Of a stretch of DNA of 64,000 nucleotides, positions 1 through 8,496 are shown in pieces (positions within the stretch are counted from its first letter, which is position 1; every line of letters begins with the position of its first letter). The stretch lies in the NCBI RefSeq assembly GCF_030020805.1, contig NZ_CP125098.1, forward strand, positions 4,549,501-4,613,500. The letters are read 5' to 3'. The DNA comes from Paenibacillus sp. RC67. GTDB taxonomy: Bacteria > Bacillota > Bacilli > Paenibacillales > NBRC-103111. The position numbers and the translations under genes were made by a program. A model generated the notes under the pieces. That model made no database searches and was not told the origin of the DNA. It saw only the letters and a list, made by a program, of their open reading frames with translations.

Positions 1-686
1 AACCATTCGATAGGCAGCGTACGACGCATATTCTCGATAGCTGCGAAATTGGTCCCGCCATAGCCTCCTACATCGATGATTTTTACACCTATCTCACACA
101 AAGCATTCATACTTTCTCTTGCCATACCGAAGCCCACTTCTTTAACGATAACCGGTACTCCTACATTATCAACAATAGTGGAGATACGTTTAAGCATCCC
201 TTGAAAATCCCGGTCTCCCTCTGGCATGATAAGCTCCTGCATCACGTTCAAATGAATTTGCAAAGCATCAGCTTGAAGCATGTCCACAGCTCTCAAGGCT
301 TGCTCTAGAGTTGCTTCACTGCCTAAATTCCCAAATACAATTCCTTTAGGATTGATTTCTCTGACAATTCGGTAGCTCGCGGCTACCTCCGGATTTTTAA
401 GCGCTGACATTTGCGAGCCTACGGCCATTGCAAGTCCAGTCTCTCTTGCAGCAACCGCTAATTCTCTGTTAATCTCTTCTGTCTCATGAGCTCCGCCAGT
501 CATCGCATTAATAATAATCGGCGAGCTCAAATTGAGTTCGCCGATTAGAGTTTGCAATGAGATAAGCGAAGTGGAAGTTTCCGGTAAACAATTGTGGATT
601 AGCTTAATATCCGCGAATCCTTGATTACCGCTTTGCCCAAGCTGAAGAGCATGATGAACATGCTCCATCTTCCTTGGTATCCGCAC
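1..686 (-). CDS. fni: Type 2 isopentenyl-diphosphate delta-isomerase, 3' part cut by window edge
   Basis: Converts IPP to DMAPP in isoprenoid synthesis; the type 2 enzyme is an FMN- and NADPH-dependent TIM barrel. Read on the minus strand from a GTG at 686, chosen because AGGGGGA lies about 7 bases upstream; the protein begins [14 protein letters not shown]. Family motifs are visible: [52 protein letters not shown] and [11 protein letters not shown]. The C-terminal third lies beyond base 1. It follows ypfD in the same direction, with a hairpin between them. Motifs are seen; function rests on the family. Very sure of the family. Confidence 0.93.
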   Translation of the reverse strand, partial: MRIPRKMEHVHHALQLGQSGNQGFADIKLIHNCLPETSTSLISLQTLIGELNLSSPIIINAMTGGAHETEEINRELAVAARETGLAMAVGSQMSALKNPEVAASYRIVREINPKGIVFGNLGSEATLEQALRAVDMLQADALQIHLNVMQELIMPEGDRDFQGMLKRISTIVDNVGVPVIVKEVGFGMARESMNALCEIGVKIIDVGGYGGTNFAAIENMRRTLPIEW

Positions 687-704
687 CTTGCTTTCCCCCT
701 TATA

Positions 705-750
705 ACCCGTTAGAGTGAACAAGCACGGAGCTCATTCACTCTAATGGGGT
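705..750 (-). repeat. Inverted repeat between ypfD and fni
   Basis: Arms around TTAGAGTGAA and TTCACTCTAA, extended by ACCC/GGGGT, enclose a loop of about 14 bases. No run of T follows on the minus strand, so it is not a clear intrinsic terminator. It could be an mRNA processing or stabilising hairpin just ahead of the fni SD. Confidence 0.6.
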
Positions 751-768
751 CTACTATTCAATTCAAAC

Positions 769-2004
769 TTATTTGAATTTGCTTAATTTGTCACCGAAAC
801 GCTCGCCCAATGTCAAATTAAGACCTTGGTTTTGATATTCTTCCGCAATCACAGTTTCCTTTTGATTTCTTGCAGGTCTGTCTGCTTTAGGAGCTGGAGC
901 TTCCGGAGCTTCTTCCGTTTCTTTGATGCTCAAGCTGATACGCTTCTCATCCACGTTCAGGTCCAGAACTTTAGCCTTAACTTCTTGACCTTCTTTCAAT
1001 ACTTCGAAAGGAGTTGCAATATGGCGATGTGCGATTTGGGAAATATGAACCAAACCTTCAACTCCAGGAGCTACTTCTACGAAAGCACCGAAATTAGCAA
1101 GACGCTTCACTGTACCCGTTACGATATCGCCGACTTGGAATTGTTCAGCTACTTTTTGCCAAGGGCCTGGTTGGGTCGCTTTAATGCTAAGGCTGATACG
1201 CTCGTTAGCTGGATCAAGCTTCAAGATCTGTACTTGCACTTGATCGCCTTCTTTAACAACCTCGGACGGAGTTTCTACATGGTGCCAAGCCATTTCAGAG
1301 ATATGAACCAAACCATCAATACCGCCGATATCAACAAAAGCACCGAATTGAGTCAAACGTTGAACTGTACCTGTCAGTTGTTGACCCACTGTAAGCTGGG
1401 AGATCATATCTTTTTTCTTAGCTTCGAACTCTTCATCCAATACATCTTTTTGAGAGAGGATTACTTTGTTTTTCTCGCGATCCATTTCCTTAACGCGCAA
1501 TCTTAAAGTGCGTCCTTTGTAGTCGCTGAAATCTTCAACGAATGTGCGCTCTACCATCGAAGCAGGCACGAAACCTCTTAAGCCTACATCAACTACCAAG
1601 CCGCCTTTAACAACTTCGGCAACCTTCGCTTCAAGAATCGTTTTGCTTTCCATATCGGATTGAAGCTGTTCCCATGCTTTTTCGCTGTCCACTACTCGTT
1701 TGGAAAGCACAAGCTTCTCTTTGTTATCGTCAATGGTCAATACTTTCAATTCCACTTCTTGACCTACTTGAACGCCTTCTCCTGCGCTGCCCAAAGTAAC
1801 GGAAGAAAGCTCACGAACCGGGATAACGCCGTCGTATTTATAGCCTACGTCAACGATAGCCTGATCGTCGTCCACTTTAATGATACTGCCTTTTACGGTA
1901 TCTCCCTTTTTCAGTACAGATACATTACCCATGGATTCCTCTTGGGATACTTCTTGTTGAGCTTGCTCTTCTTGTACGTTTTCCACTTTTGTCTCTTCTG
2001 ACAT
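769..2004 (-). CDS. ypfD: 30S ribosomal protein S1 homologue with four S1 domains
   Basis: An RNA-binding protein of the S1 family (YpfD/RpsA). Four S1 (OB-fold) repeats lie at about residues 31-103, 119-187, 205-273 and 290-360; the last two carry the strongest signatures (FGAFVDIGGIDGLVHISE and FGAFVEV...GLVHIS). An acidic, glutamine-rich head of about 25 residues and a charged tail flank them. At 411 residues it is typical of four-domain Firmicute proteins and shorter than the six-domain proteobacterial S1. The ATG at 2004 has AAGGAGGG upstream. The position next to cmk and plsC matches B. subtilis. Whether it works in translation initiation in this organism is not shown. Confidence 0.95.
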   Translation of the reverse strand: MSEETKVENVQEEQAQQEVSQEESMGNVSVLKKGDTVKGSIIKVDDDQAIVDVGYKYDGVIPVRELSSVTLGSAGEGVQVGQEVELKVLTIDDNKEKLVLSKRVVDSEKAWEQLQSDMESKTILEAKVAEVVKGGLVVDVGLRGFVPASMVERTFVEDFSDYKGRTLRLRVKEMDREKNKVILSQKDVLDEEFEAKKKDMISQLTVGQQLTGTVQRLTQFGAFVDIGGIDGLVHISEMAWHHVETPSEVVKEGDQVQVQILKLDPANERISLSIKATQPGPWQKVAEQFQVGDIVTGTVKRLANFGAFVEVAPGVEGLVHISQIAHRHIATPFEVLKEGQEVKAKVLDLNVDEKRISLSIKETEEAPEAPAPKADRPARNQKETVIAEEYQNQGLNLTLGERFGDKLSKFK

Positions 2005-2132
2005 GGTCCAATACCCTCCTTGATTAGCAACCTAACTCAATGAAATGTAGTTACAATTGCTGCTATCTAATATAATTTACCGGCGCAATAAGTATACGCG
2101 GTTAATTGTTTTTCTAAGTATTCCACATTTTA

Positions 2133-2717
2133 TCATTTCGATTCGTATTCTTTCACTAACGATCGAATGACACCCATAATCTTTTCCGTTGCTTGCTCTA
2201 ACCCTTCCGAGCCTGCATCGGCGAATTCACTAATATCGACCGGTGGGCCGTATACTAGCATCATTCTTTTAAATAATTTATAATTCCCCACGATAGCTGC
2301 CGGAATCACCGTCGCACCCGACTTCAAAGCCAAGCTTGCAGCCCCTTTTTTGCCCATGCCTCCCGCATTGTGTCGGGAGCCTTCAGGAAAAATCCCAATA
2401 ATGTTATTTTCCTTGAGCAGTTGAAGCGAGAGTCGAATCGATTCCTTGCTAACGCCTCCGCGCTTAACGGGAAACGCACAGATTCTCGGAAGAACCCATC
2501 CAAGCACCGGTACATCGAACAGCTCTGCCTTGGCCATATAGTGTACACGCCTGGTGACCAATGGACTTCCCAATAATGGAGGATCAAAATTACTGGTATG
2601 GTTCGCGCACAATATAACAGGAACTCCACTTGGAATATGATGAATTCCTACAACTTTCAGACGATATAATGTCCGGAACAAAAAATGAAATATGGCGCGA
2701 AGCGTTGAGTAAAGCAT
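2133..2717 (-). CDS. plsC: 1-acyl-sn-glycerol-3-phosphate acyltransferase
   Basis: Acylates lysophosphatidic acid to phosphatidic acid in membrane lipid synthesis (LPLAT family). The catalytic HX4D motif is HTSNFD at residues 40-45, the FPEGSR motif is at 110-115, and a GATVIPAAI block follows. An N-terminal hydrophobic stretch should anchor it to the membrane. I take the ATG at 2717, one base after the cmk stop and behind GGGGGAAG, rather than an in-frame start inside cmk. At 194 residues it has family length. Tight spacing implies cotranscription with cmk. Confidence 0.93.
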   Translation of the reverse strand: MLYSTLRAIFHFLFRTLYRLKVVGIHHIPSGVPVILCANHTSNFDPPLLGSPLVTRRVHYMAKAELFDVPVLGWVLPRICAFPVKRGGVSKESIRLSLQLLKENNIIGIFPEGSRHNAGGMGKKGAASLALKSGATVIPAAIVGNYKLFKRMMLVYGPPVDISEFADAGSEGLEQATEKIMGVIRSLVKEYESK

Positions 2718-2718
2718 G

Positions 2719-3399
2719 TTACTTCCCCCCGCCGACTTTGGATCTGCAAAGTTCCAAAATACGTTCAACCACTTCAGAAATCGTCATTTCTGTCGTATCC
2801 AGCAATATGGCATCCGCTGCTTGAACTAAAGGAGAAGTCTCCCTCTGCTCGTCCATCCTATCGCGGGAAGCGATCTCTTGTTCCAGCTGCTCCAAAGTGA
2901 CTTCCGGACGGCTGTCCTGAATCTCCTTGTGGCGCCTTTCGGCTCGAATCCTTACGCTGGCTGTCAAAAATACTTTTAATTCCGCGTCGGGCAGCACATG
3001 ACTTCCGATATCTCTACCGTCCATCACAACGCCTTTATCCTCCGCAAGCTGCTTCTGCATCTCCGTCAATATGCGCCGCACTTCTGCAATTTGCGATGTA
3101 CGGGATACATTGCCGGTAACGGCAGCTGAACGAATCTCAGCAGTAACATCCTGCCCGTCCACAAACACTTGCTGCCCCTCTTCTCCAGGAATGAGACGAA
3201 TATGAAGCCGTTGCGCAACGGAAATCACTTCCGCTTCCTGCTCGGGTCGAAGATTTGCTTGCAAAATGCTCCATGTGACGGCTCTATACATAGCCCCGGT
3301 ATCTACATAAACGAAACCAAGTTCATTGGCGACTAGCCGGGCAATCGTGCTTTTCCCTGCTCCCGCCGGGCCATCTATAGCAATGTTGATTTTTTCCAA
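2719..3399 (-). CDS. cmk: Cytidylate kinase
   Basis: Phosphorylates CMP and dCMP with ATP. The P-loop GPAGAGKST is at residues 10-18, followed by DTGAMYRA and the family block DGRDIGSHVLPDAELK; 226 residues is the usual length. The start is a TTG at 3399 with GGGAGG about 7 bases upstream; no ATG fits. It sits between ypfB and plsC, the conserved Bacillales order. Very sure. Confidence 0.97.
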   Translation of the reverse strand: MEKINIAIDGPAGAGKSTIARLVANELGFVYVDTGAMYRAVTWSILQANLRPEQEAEVISVAQRLHIRLIPGEEGQQVFVDGQDVTAEIRSAAVTGNVSRTSQIAEVRRILTEMQKQLAEDKGVVMDGRDIGSHVLPDAELKVFLTASVRIRAERRHKEIQDSRPEVTLEQLEQEIASRDRMDEQRETSPLVQAADAILLDTTEMTISEVVERILELCRSKVGGGK

Positions 3400-3544
3400 A
3401 ACGCGGGCCTCCCAGCAATAAAAATGAACAATGATGCAACAAATAATAAAACAGGCCCTGCCTGTGATCGAAGAAAATTATACCATAGGTGCAAGAAGGA
3501 TTGCAAAACTCTTCGAGACCATTCGCCTTTTAACGACGCTGGCT

Positions 3545-3757
3545 CTACTTGGAATGATTGTAAGGGATGCCTTCCATTTGCTCTACTTTTACCAGATAAT
3601 AACGAAGTGCTGGTATTTGCAGCAGTAATTGAAAAACTATAAGAAAGGAAAGAAGGACATATAACGCTCTCTTCAGCCACTTTTCAACAAATCCAGAGAA
3701 TCTAACAAATAAATCATCATATTCCGAATCATTCTTCTCCCTTGGTCTGCCGCTCAT
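3545..3757 (-). CDS. ypfB: YpfB-like small membrane protein (DUF5359 type)
   Basis: A protein of 70 residues with a charged N-terminal half (MSGRPREKNDSEYDDL) and one membrane segment at about residues 24-45 (ALYVLLSFLIVFQLLLQIP). Size, topology and position between ypfA and cmk match YpfB of B. subtilis, whose function is unknown. I chose the ATG at 3757; GTG codons just upstream overlap the GGAG that serves as SD. The family call rests mainly on context. Confidence 0.75.
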   Translation of the reverse strand: MSGRPREKNDSEYDDLFVRFSGFVEKWLKRALYVLLSFLIVFQLLLQIPALRYYLVKVEQMEGIPYNHSK

Positions 3758-3822
3758 TTGCACCACCACTCCATCAATTGCTCATTTCGTGGTAGTCTAC
3801 CCATTATTTCTCATTTCATGCT

Positions 3823-4476
3823 CTACCTTTTGCGGAAATCCAGTTGACGTTCGAAGCAATAACGAATAATTTTTTGCCTGTTTTGGTCTGTTATCTCGGC
3901 GTACCTCAGCATAACTTGCTGTTTGCCGGTTTCCAATGGCTTGATACGAACTAGTTCTCCCTTGAAAGGAACATGCTCAACCTGGTTGCTCTTGAATTGC
4001 AGTAACAGCCAGCAGTTAACGGTTTGCTGAGTGGTAAGCGGAATGTAACCATCGCATAGAAACGATATCCCCCCGCCACCGACATCATCGGTAACAGCAA
4101 CGAATTTTAGCTGCTCGGAGTAAGCAACGGCAATCTCCAGTTCTGCCGGTACCCGCAAGAAGTTACGGCGCTGAACCTTCGTTATGGATTCTGGGTCGGG
4201 CTTTTTTATATGTACGGTTCGGATGACATCATCCGAGAAGCCAAGCACGGTCGTAGTGAAATAGTTTTTCACACCGCCATCGGTGATAAAAAAGGCTGAC
4301 AGCTCGTCCCCGATATAAAGTCTTTTCAAGCGGCCTGTCCGCTCATTCATCGGCACTTCCATGCTGATCTGGCGATCCGTAATGTCGGCAATTCTGGATT
4401 TGAACTCTTGTTTTGCCTCGTCTTCGTCAATCGAATTGATTTGTATATGTAAAATCTCATTCACTTTCGGCAGCAA
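3823..4476 (-). CDS. ypfA: PilZ-domain flagellar brake protein (YpfA/YcgR type)
   Basis: A cyclic-di-GMP receptor expected to slow the flagellar motor. The N-terminal YcgR-like beta domain spans about residues 1-95. The PilZ domain then starts with the arginine motif RRNFLR at 103-108. The second PilZ motif, normally D/N-x-S-x-x-G, reads DVGGGG here, so serine is replaced by glycine. The start is TTG at 4476 with GGGGAGG 9 bases upstream. Its place ahead of ypfB-cmk matches B. subtilis. Binding of c-di-GMP is inferred from the arginine motif. Confidence 0.88.
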   Translation of the reverse strand: MLPKVNEILHIQINSIDEDEAKQEFKSRIADITDRQISMEVPMNERTGRLKRLYIGDELSAFFITDGGVKNYFTTTVLGFSDDVIRTVHIKKPDPESITKVQRRNFLRVPAELEIAVAYSEQLKFVAVTDDVGGGGISFLCDGYIPLTTQQTVNCWLLLQFKSNQVEHVPFKGELVRIKPLETGKQQVMLRYAEITDQNRQKIIRYCFERQLDFRKR

Positions 4477-4583
4477 AGAAGCACACCTCCCCTAGAAGTT
4501 AGCAAAAAAGCAGTACCAAAGCACTACATTTCCCTATTTATTATAACATGAAGGCAACATATGGGAAGCATAAAATAACCCTA

Positions 4584-4640
4584 CAAAGTGGTGCCTCTAG
4601 TATCGAAGTGGATTCAGGTACTTTGCGGGAAGCCCCGAAA
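4584..4640 (+). repeat. Dispersed intergenic repeat, copy 1
   Basis: This 57-base stretch matches 11683-11740 in the same orientation at about four of five positions. Shared blocks are CAAAGTGG, TCGAAGT, GATTCAGG and TTTGCGGG. The ends CAAAGT and ACTTTG are inverted, and CGGG/CCCG can form a small hairpin. It lies in the gap between ypfA and the ypeB terminator. Confidence 0.75.
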
Positions 4641-4653
4641 CTTATAAAATATA

Positions 4654-4690
4654 TAAAAAAAGAAGAAGCTGCTGACAGCCTCTTCTTTTA
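4654..4690 (-). terminator. Intrinsic terminator of ypeB
   Basis: On the minus strand AAGAAGAGGCTG pairs with CAGCTTCTTCTT around a 4-base loop and runs into seven T. It lies just after the ypeB stop. Confidence 0.9.
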
Positions 4691-4694
4691 GATG

Positions 4695-6053
4695 TTAAGA
4701 TTGTGTTACTTGCTGCTCATCTTTTCCAAGGCGATCAATTTTCTCCTCAGTCCCGGTTTCCCCATTTATGTAGATCCGGTAGACGCTTCCGTTAATACGC
4801 CCTGTATATTCATAACACATAACCTCATCTTGTGCATCGTTGCGTATCAAGGCCATCGATTCGTTATCCACTTTCAAATTCGAGTTCAAAGCTTTGCGTG
4901 CTTCTTCCGCAGTAAGCTTAGGTGCTTTGAACTCGCGATCCTTGTGGTCAAATACATAATCACTCGCCTGCAGACCCAAGATTTCACCGTTATCCAGCGC
5001 TACTTTTACCGAAACTTTGTCCAAGTAATTGATGACATCATTTTTGCGGCTAGCAAACGTAATATTGGCATTATTATTGTATTCGTCATAAGATACAGCT
5101 GTCATATTCTTGTAGTCATGAGTGTCCAAAAATTCGGCAGCCGTATCGCGCGCGTGGCGAGCCTCGATTTTTTTCTCAGTAACACTGCGAGGTGCCGTGA
5201 ACCATAGCAGCTGTCCTCCCTTGGTGCTATAATCGAGGTGCACTCCATCAGACGATTGATTACGAGGAGCTGTAACGCTGAAGGAATGGTACTCTGTTCC
5301 CGGCCCGTTCTCAACGACCTGCAGCGCGGAAGCGTCAGGCATATTTAAGAATTGGGCAGCTTTTGTTTTAATCTCTTCAGCAGTCACATCATTACCGGAG
5401 AGCATATTCATGTCTCGTTTTTGGTAAATGTTCATCACCGATGGACTCCACTTCACATCAGAGTATTCCGATACTTTTTTGTCCACGGTCTGAAACCCGT
5501 CAATGATCGCATTGTCCATCGGTTCTTTTTCTGTCGCCAACGCGGTCTCAACGTCCATCCAGCGCAAATTGCTTGCCAGCACTTGAGACTGCATATCCCG
5601 AAGACTTGTAGATATTTCAGAGGCATGCTGGTACAGGGCGTTCAGGGTTCCCATCTCTTCCTGACTTAATGGTTGCTTGTTAAGGTCTCTTAAGGCTGCT
5701 CTGTACGAGAAGTTAGACATATTGGCCAGAAACTCTTCTGTCTTATTAAATGGCAGCAAGGATAATGGAAGCTGATTGATCTCGCTCTGAGCTTGACTCG
5801 TTATGCGCCAAACATTGATCAAACCTTTTTTGTAGCTGTCCTGGGAAGCTGTATTAACGGCTAAAGTATTGCCCAGCTCGTTATGCAGCTTATCTACGTG
5901 AAAGGACAAGTCATGAAAAGCCCTTTGGTATTGATTCTCTGCTTTAATGAGTATCGAGTTTTTTTCTTGATGCTCCAAATAGCCCCACACACCGGCTCCG
6001 ATCAAAGCGACCAATAAAATCGGAAACATAACAATACTTAATCTACTGTACAT
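4695..6053 (-). CDS. ypeB: Germination protein YpeB
   Basis: A 452-residue spore protein known to be required for SleB, the cortex-lytic enzyme, to localise and remain stable in the spore. An N-terminal signal/anchor helix (residues 5-25) precedes an extended helical region and a C-terminal half with PepSY-like repeats; the tail includes GRINGSVYRIYINGETG. The ATG at 6053 follows GAAGGGAG. In most Bacillales ypeB is the second gene of sleB-ypeB, but no sleB precedes it here. A possible sigma-G promoter at 6091-6121 would drive it alone. Confidence 0.93.
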   Translation of the reverse strand: MYSRLSIVMFPILLVALIGAGVWGYLEHQEKNSILIKAENQYQRAFHDLSFHVDKLHNELGNTLAVNTASQDSYKKGLINVWRITSQAQSEINQLPLSLLPFNKTEEFLANMSNFSYRAALRDLNKQPLSQEEMGTLNALYQHASEISTSLRDMQSQVLASNLRWMDVETALATEKEPMDNAIIDGFQTVDKKVSEYSDVKWSPSVMNIYQKRDMNMLSGNDVTAEEIKTKAAQFLNMPDASALQVVENGPGTEYHSFSVTAPRNQSSDGVHLDYSTKGGQLLWFTAPRSVTEKKIEARHARDTAAEFLDTHDYKNMTAVSYDEYNNNANITFASRKNDVINYLDKVSVKVALDNGEILGLQASDYVFDHKDREFKAPKLTAEEARKALNSNLKVDNESMALIRNDAQDEVMCYEYTGRINGSVYRIYINGETGTEEKIDRLGKDEQQVTQS

Positions 6054-6090
6054 GGTTGTGAAATCTCCCTTCTTCAGCCAAACTTGGCTT

Positions 6091-6121
6091 TAGTTTTCGC
6101 TCTAGGAAGAAGTCTTATGCA
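6091..6121 (-). promoter_or_regulatory. Possible sigma-G promoter of ypeB
   Basis: On the minus strand TGCATA (6121-6116), an 18-base spacer, then AAAACTA (6097-6091). This compares with the sigma-G pattern TGNATA-N18-CATACTA: the -35 is full, the -10 matches five of seven. Position and gene class fit; otherwise inference. Confidence 0.45.
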
Positions 6122-6176
6122 CAAAAAAAGAAGCTTTTGAAGGCGCGCGTAATGCGGTCCATCGTTGGCTTCTTTT
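6122..6176 (-). terminator. Probable terminator after the small zinc-ribbon gene
   Basis: Minus strand AAAAGAAGC pairs with GCTTCTTTT over a loop of about 30 bases and ends in a T run. The long loop makes it weaker than its neighbours, but it separates the zinc-ribbon gene from ypeB. Confidence 0.6.
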
Positions 6177-6179
6177 GCG

Positions 6180-6341
6180 TTAAAAATCATGAGTCTCAAT
6201 CTCAAAGTCATTCGCATTATTACAGATACACTGTTTAAACCCTGTATCGATCTTGCCCTTCTCTTTCCTGCCTCTTAAAATAAATCTCTCACCGCAGTTA
6301 TTGCAGCGAATGGTCACTTTCACGCGATCGTTTAAAGACAT
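6180..6341 (-). CDS. Small zinc-ribbon protein, unknown function
   Basis: A protein of 53 residues starting at the ATG at 6341, which has GGAGGG five bases upstream. It contains CNNCGERF and a second pair in CICN, a layout able to bind one zinc ion. I do not recognise a named family. It occupies the slot where sleB usually sits, between prsW and ypeB, with its own terminator. A zinc-ribbon fold is inferred from the cysteine spacing only. Confidence 0.65.
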   Translation of the reverse strand: MSLNDRVKVTIRCNNCGERFILRGRKEKGKIDTGFKQCICNNANDFEIETHDF

Positions 6342-6392
6342 GCATTCCCTCCGGTTTGTATAGTTGAATATTGTCAAGTATTGACAAACCGG

Positions 6393-7085
6393 TTAAATTT
6401 TAACCCGCTCTTCCCTCTGAACAACGCGAAGGGGTGATGTGGCATTAGCATTTGCTACTTTACGCAAGCTCCGTATCCACAAAAAAACCATCAACGGTAT
6501 CATAAACCAGATCCAATACGTTTTGGTTGTAGCCAGTACATAATCGAATACGCCATGCCAAAAAATCGGAAATAAAAGTGAGAATACCAAATGTCTTGTA
6601 GATTGATGCGAGATGAATTTGGCTTTTCCCAAATGATAGCCCATGATGACGCCGAACATCGCGTGCCCCGATACGGGGAGCAGCGCTCTGAAAAGTAGGC
6701 TGGATATGGATGACGAGTTCAGCAGAGCATAAAAGACGTTTTCCAAGGTCGCAAACCCGAGTGATGCTGCTACCGCATAAACAATGCCATCGTAAGGTTC
6801 GTCAAATGATGTATGTTTATAAATAATAAAATAAACGAGAAACCATTTTAGAAACTCTTCGATTCCTGCGGAAATAACAAAGCTGAATATGAATGGATTT
6901 TCTCCAAGAGCATGAACAAACGCACGCTGCAATACCATAACAGGAAAAACGAGCAGAACGCCGAACAAGAATACTTTCAGAACCAAATGAATAGGCTCCG
7001 TATCGTAACGATCCTTCAAATAAAAATACGCTAATAGAGCGACACCGGGCGCTATCGCCGCCGCTAAGATCGAGAAGACGCTCAT
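6393..7085 (-). CDS. prsW: Intramembrane protease PrsW
   Basis: A membrane glutamic-type protease; in B. subtilis PrsW cleaves the anti-sigma factor RsiW at site 1. It is 230 residues with about seven hydrophobic segments. The motif EEFLKW (glutamates 76-77) and a later H in SGHAMFGV fit the PrsW active-site layout; a third conserved motif is FWHGVFDY. The ATG at 7085 has GGAGGGG upstream. It follows the gudB remnant by 24 bases and sits near ypeB as in B. subtilis. The substrate here is not visible: no rsiW lies in the window. Confidence 0.9.
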   Translation of the reverse strand: MSVFSILAAAIAPGVALLAYFYLKDRYDTEPIHLVLKVFLFGVLLVFPVMVLQRAFVHALGENPFIFSFVISAGIEEFLKWFLVYFIIYKHTSFDEPYDGIVYAVAASLGFATLENVFYALLNSSSISSLLFRALLPVSGHAMFGVIMGYHLGKAKFISHQSTRHLVFSLLFPIFWHGVFDYVLATTKTYWIWFMIPLMVFLWIRSLRKVANANATSPLRVVQREERVKI

Positions 7086-7109
7086 GTGTCCCCCTCCATT
7101 CCTATATGA

Positions 7110-7575
7110 TCAGACCCACCCTCTAAACTTGGCGGCTTCAGCCATTTTACGAACACCGACCATATACGCGGCCAGACGCATATCGACATTTCTTGCAATA
7201 TGAATATTATAGACATTTTCAAATCCTTTTTCCATTACTTCTTGCAGTCTGGCATGCACTTCCGCTTCTGTCCAGTAATATCCTTGATTGTTTTGCACCC
7301 ATTCAAAATAGGATACGACAACGCCTCCGGCGCTTGCCAAAACATCAGGTACGAGCAGTATGCCTCGATCCGATAATATTCTGGTAGCTTCCAGGGTTGT
7401 CGGGCCATTTGCCGCTTCAACAACAATTGCAGCTTGAATACGATCCGCATTGGCTGAAGTTATTTGAATTTTCAATAGCCGCTGGAACCAGAATATCACA
7501 TTCTTGCTCAAGTAGTTCCTTATTCGTCAAGTTATTTTCGAACAATTTGGTAACAGTAAACGCATTTTTTCTTGA
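7110..7575 (-). pseudogene. gudB: Glutamate dehydrogenase remnant, 5' deleted and frameshifted
   Basis: The C-terminal third of an NAD-dependent GluDH of the GudB/RocG type. Reading from 7575, one frame gives FTVTKLFEN, TNKELLEQECDILVPAAIEN; near 7467-7472 one extra base shifts the frame, and the next frame continues QITSANADRIQAAIVVEAANG through to RGWV at 7110. The N-terminal two thirds, including the catalytic lysine region, are absent: the mecA terminator lies directly upstream. So the gene has lost its promoter, its 5' end and its frame. Homology is clear from remembered family motifs. It is very unlikely to make an enzyme. Confidence 0.88.
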
Positions 7576-7600
7576 TACCCTAATGATCGTTAGTCATCAA

Positions 7601-7657
7601 CCGCAAAAAAAAGCATTCCTCAAAAACAAAATGTTTTTGCTGAACGCTTTTTGCGGG
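7601..7657 (-). terminator. Intrinsic terminator of mecA
   Basis: Minus strand CGCAAAAAGCGTTC...GAATGC(T)n GCG forms a long A/T-rich stem with an inner AAAAAC/GTTTTT hairpin. It lies 31 bases after the mecA stop and directly upstream of the gudB remnant. Confidence 0.75.
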
Positions 7658-7687
7658 CTTATTCATAGCTATGTGTGATGTTGCTTT

Positions 7688-8296
7688 TTATTTAAAATGG
7701 GTACAGAGCACCTTCACAGCATCGGACGCAATAACCGTCTTGCCGTACTCCTCAAGAACCGCACGAGTTACGGTAGCCGCATCACCGAACTCCGACAGAA
7801 CCGCAATAACAGCTTGGTATCCGCTCTCATCCAATTCATCTGAGTTTAATTGCAGGAACCATTTGTTCTTGTACGAGAACAGAATTCCACCATCAGAATC
7901 AGCGACTAATGGATTCAGCACCTTGGCCATACGCAGTAAGTCTTCAAAATCATGAAATACATAGGAGATTTGATCGGTTTGCTCTAACGTAACCTCAAGT
8001 TCATACATCTCTTCGACTTCCTCGTCGTAGGACTCAACGGAATGATGGAAATCGACCTTACCGCGCGTAACGATAACGACCATACCTTGTGCAGGAAGCT
8101 GCAGCACCTCAACGGCAAGCGGTCCAGACGGCTCGAAGCCAAGCTCGGAATACGCCTGATCCATCATATCGCTGAACAGTTCATGTACTTTAGGGATTTC
8201 TCTCCACATATCATCCTTTTGAATGCCTCGCTCCGTCAAGTCGTCGAATGTGAGGAAAATCCGTATCTTGTCCTGACTTAAACGCTCCATTTTCAT
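7688..8296 (-). CDS. mecA: Adaptor protein MecA
   Basis: An adaptor that brings substrates such as ComK to ClpCP for degradation. The N-terminal domain (MKMERLSQDKIRIFLTFDDL...) is followed by an acidic linker (YDEEVEEMYE) and a C-terminal ClpC-binding domain from about residue 110 containing FEDLLRMAKVL. At 202 residues it is close to B. subtilis MecA. The ATG at 8296 has AAGGAGG eight bases upstream. It is monocistronic with its own terminator. Confidence 0.92.
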   Translation of the reverse strand: MKMERLSQDKIRIFLTFDDLTERGIQKDDMWREIPKVHELFSDMMDQAYSELGFEPSGPLAVEVLQLPAQGMVVIVTRGKVDFHHSVESYDEEVEEMYELEVTLEQTDQISYVFHDFEDLLRMAKVLNPLVADSDGGILFSYKNKWFLQLNSDELDESGYQAVIAVLSEFGDAATVTRAVLEEYGKTVIASDAVKVLCTHFK

Positions 8297-8431
8297 ACAG
8301 GATTCCTCCTTGCCGACGCGTATATTTATAGCTTATGAAGTAAGGTTAAAAAGGTGAGTAAGCATTTATGGCTTGTATTCAATTATATGACTATTATATC
8401 ACAACATAACAATAAATGTACGAATGACCTG

Positions 8432-8470
8432 AAAAAAAGAAAAGACATAAGCATGGGTTCTGCTCATGTC
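8432..8470 (-). terminator. Intrinsic terminator after the 8.5-8.8 kb gene
   Basis: Minus strand GACATGAGCA pairs with TGCTTATGTC and is followed by TTTTCTTTTTTT. Confidence 0.85.
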
Positions 8471-8496
8471 TGGTACTTCCGATCCATCTACAGGGT

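Noticed and set aside
705-750. Stem-loop between ypfD and fni as a terminator
   Set aside because: No T run follows on the minus strand, so it is listed only as an inverted repeat.
826-1506. Long open frame on the plus strand opposite ypfD
   Set aside because: It is antisense to a certain S1 gene, has no SD and an unnatural composition (rich in Phe, Ser, Arg). Other antisense frames (such as 18497-19234, 53700-54383, 49977-50288) were left out for the same reasons.
2630-2824. Longer plsC start at 2768 inside cmk
   Set aside because: The extra 17 residues lie within cmk, while the ATG at 2717 has a strong SD and matches the family start.
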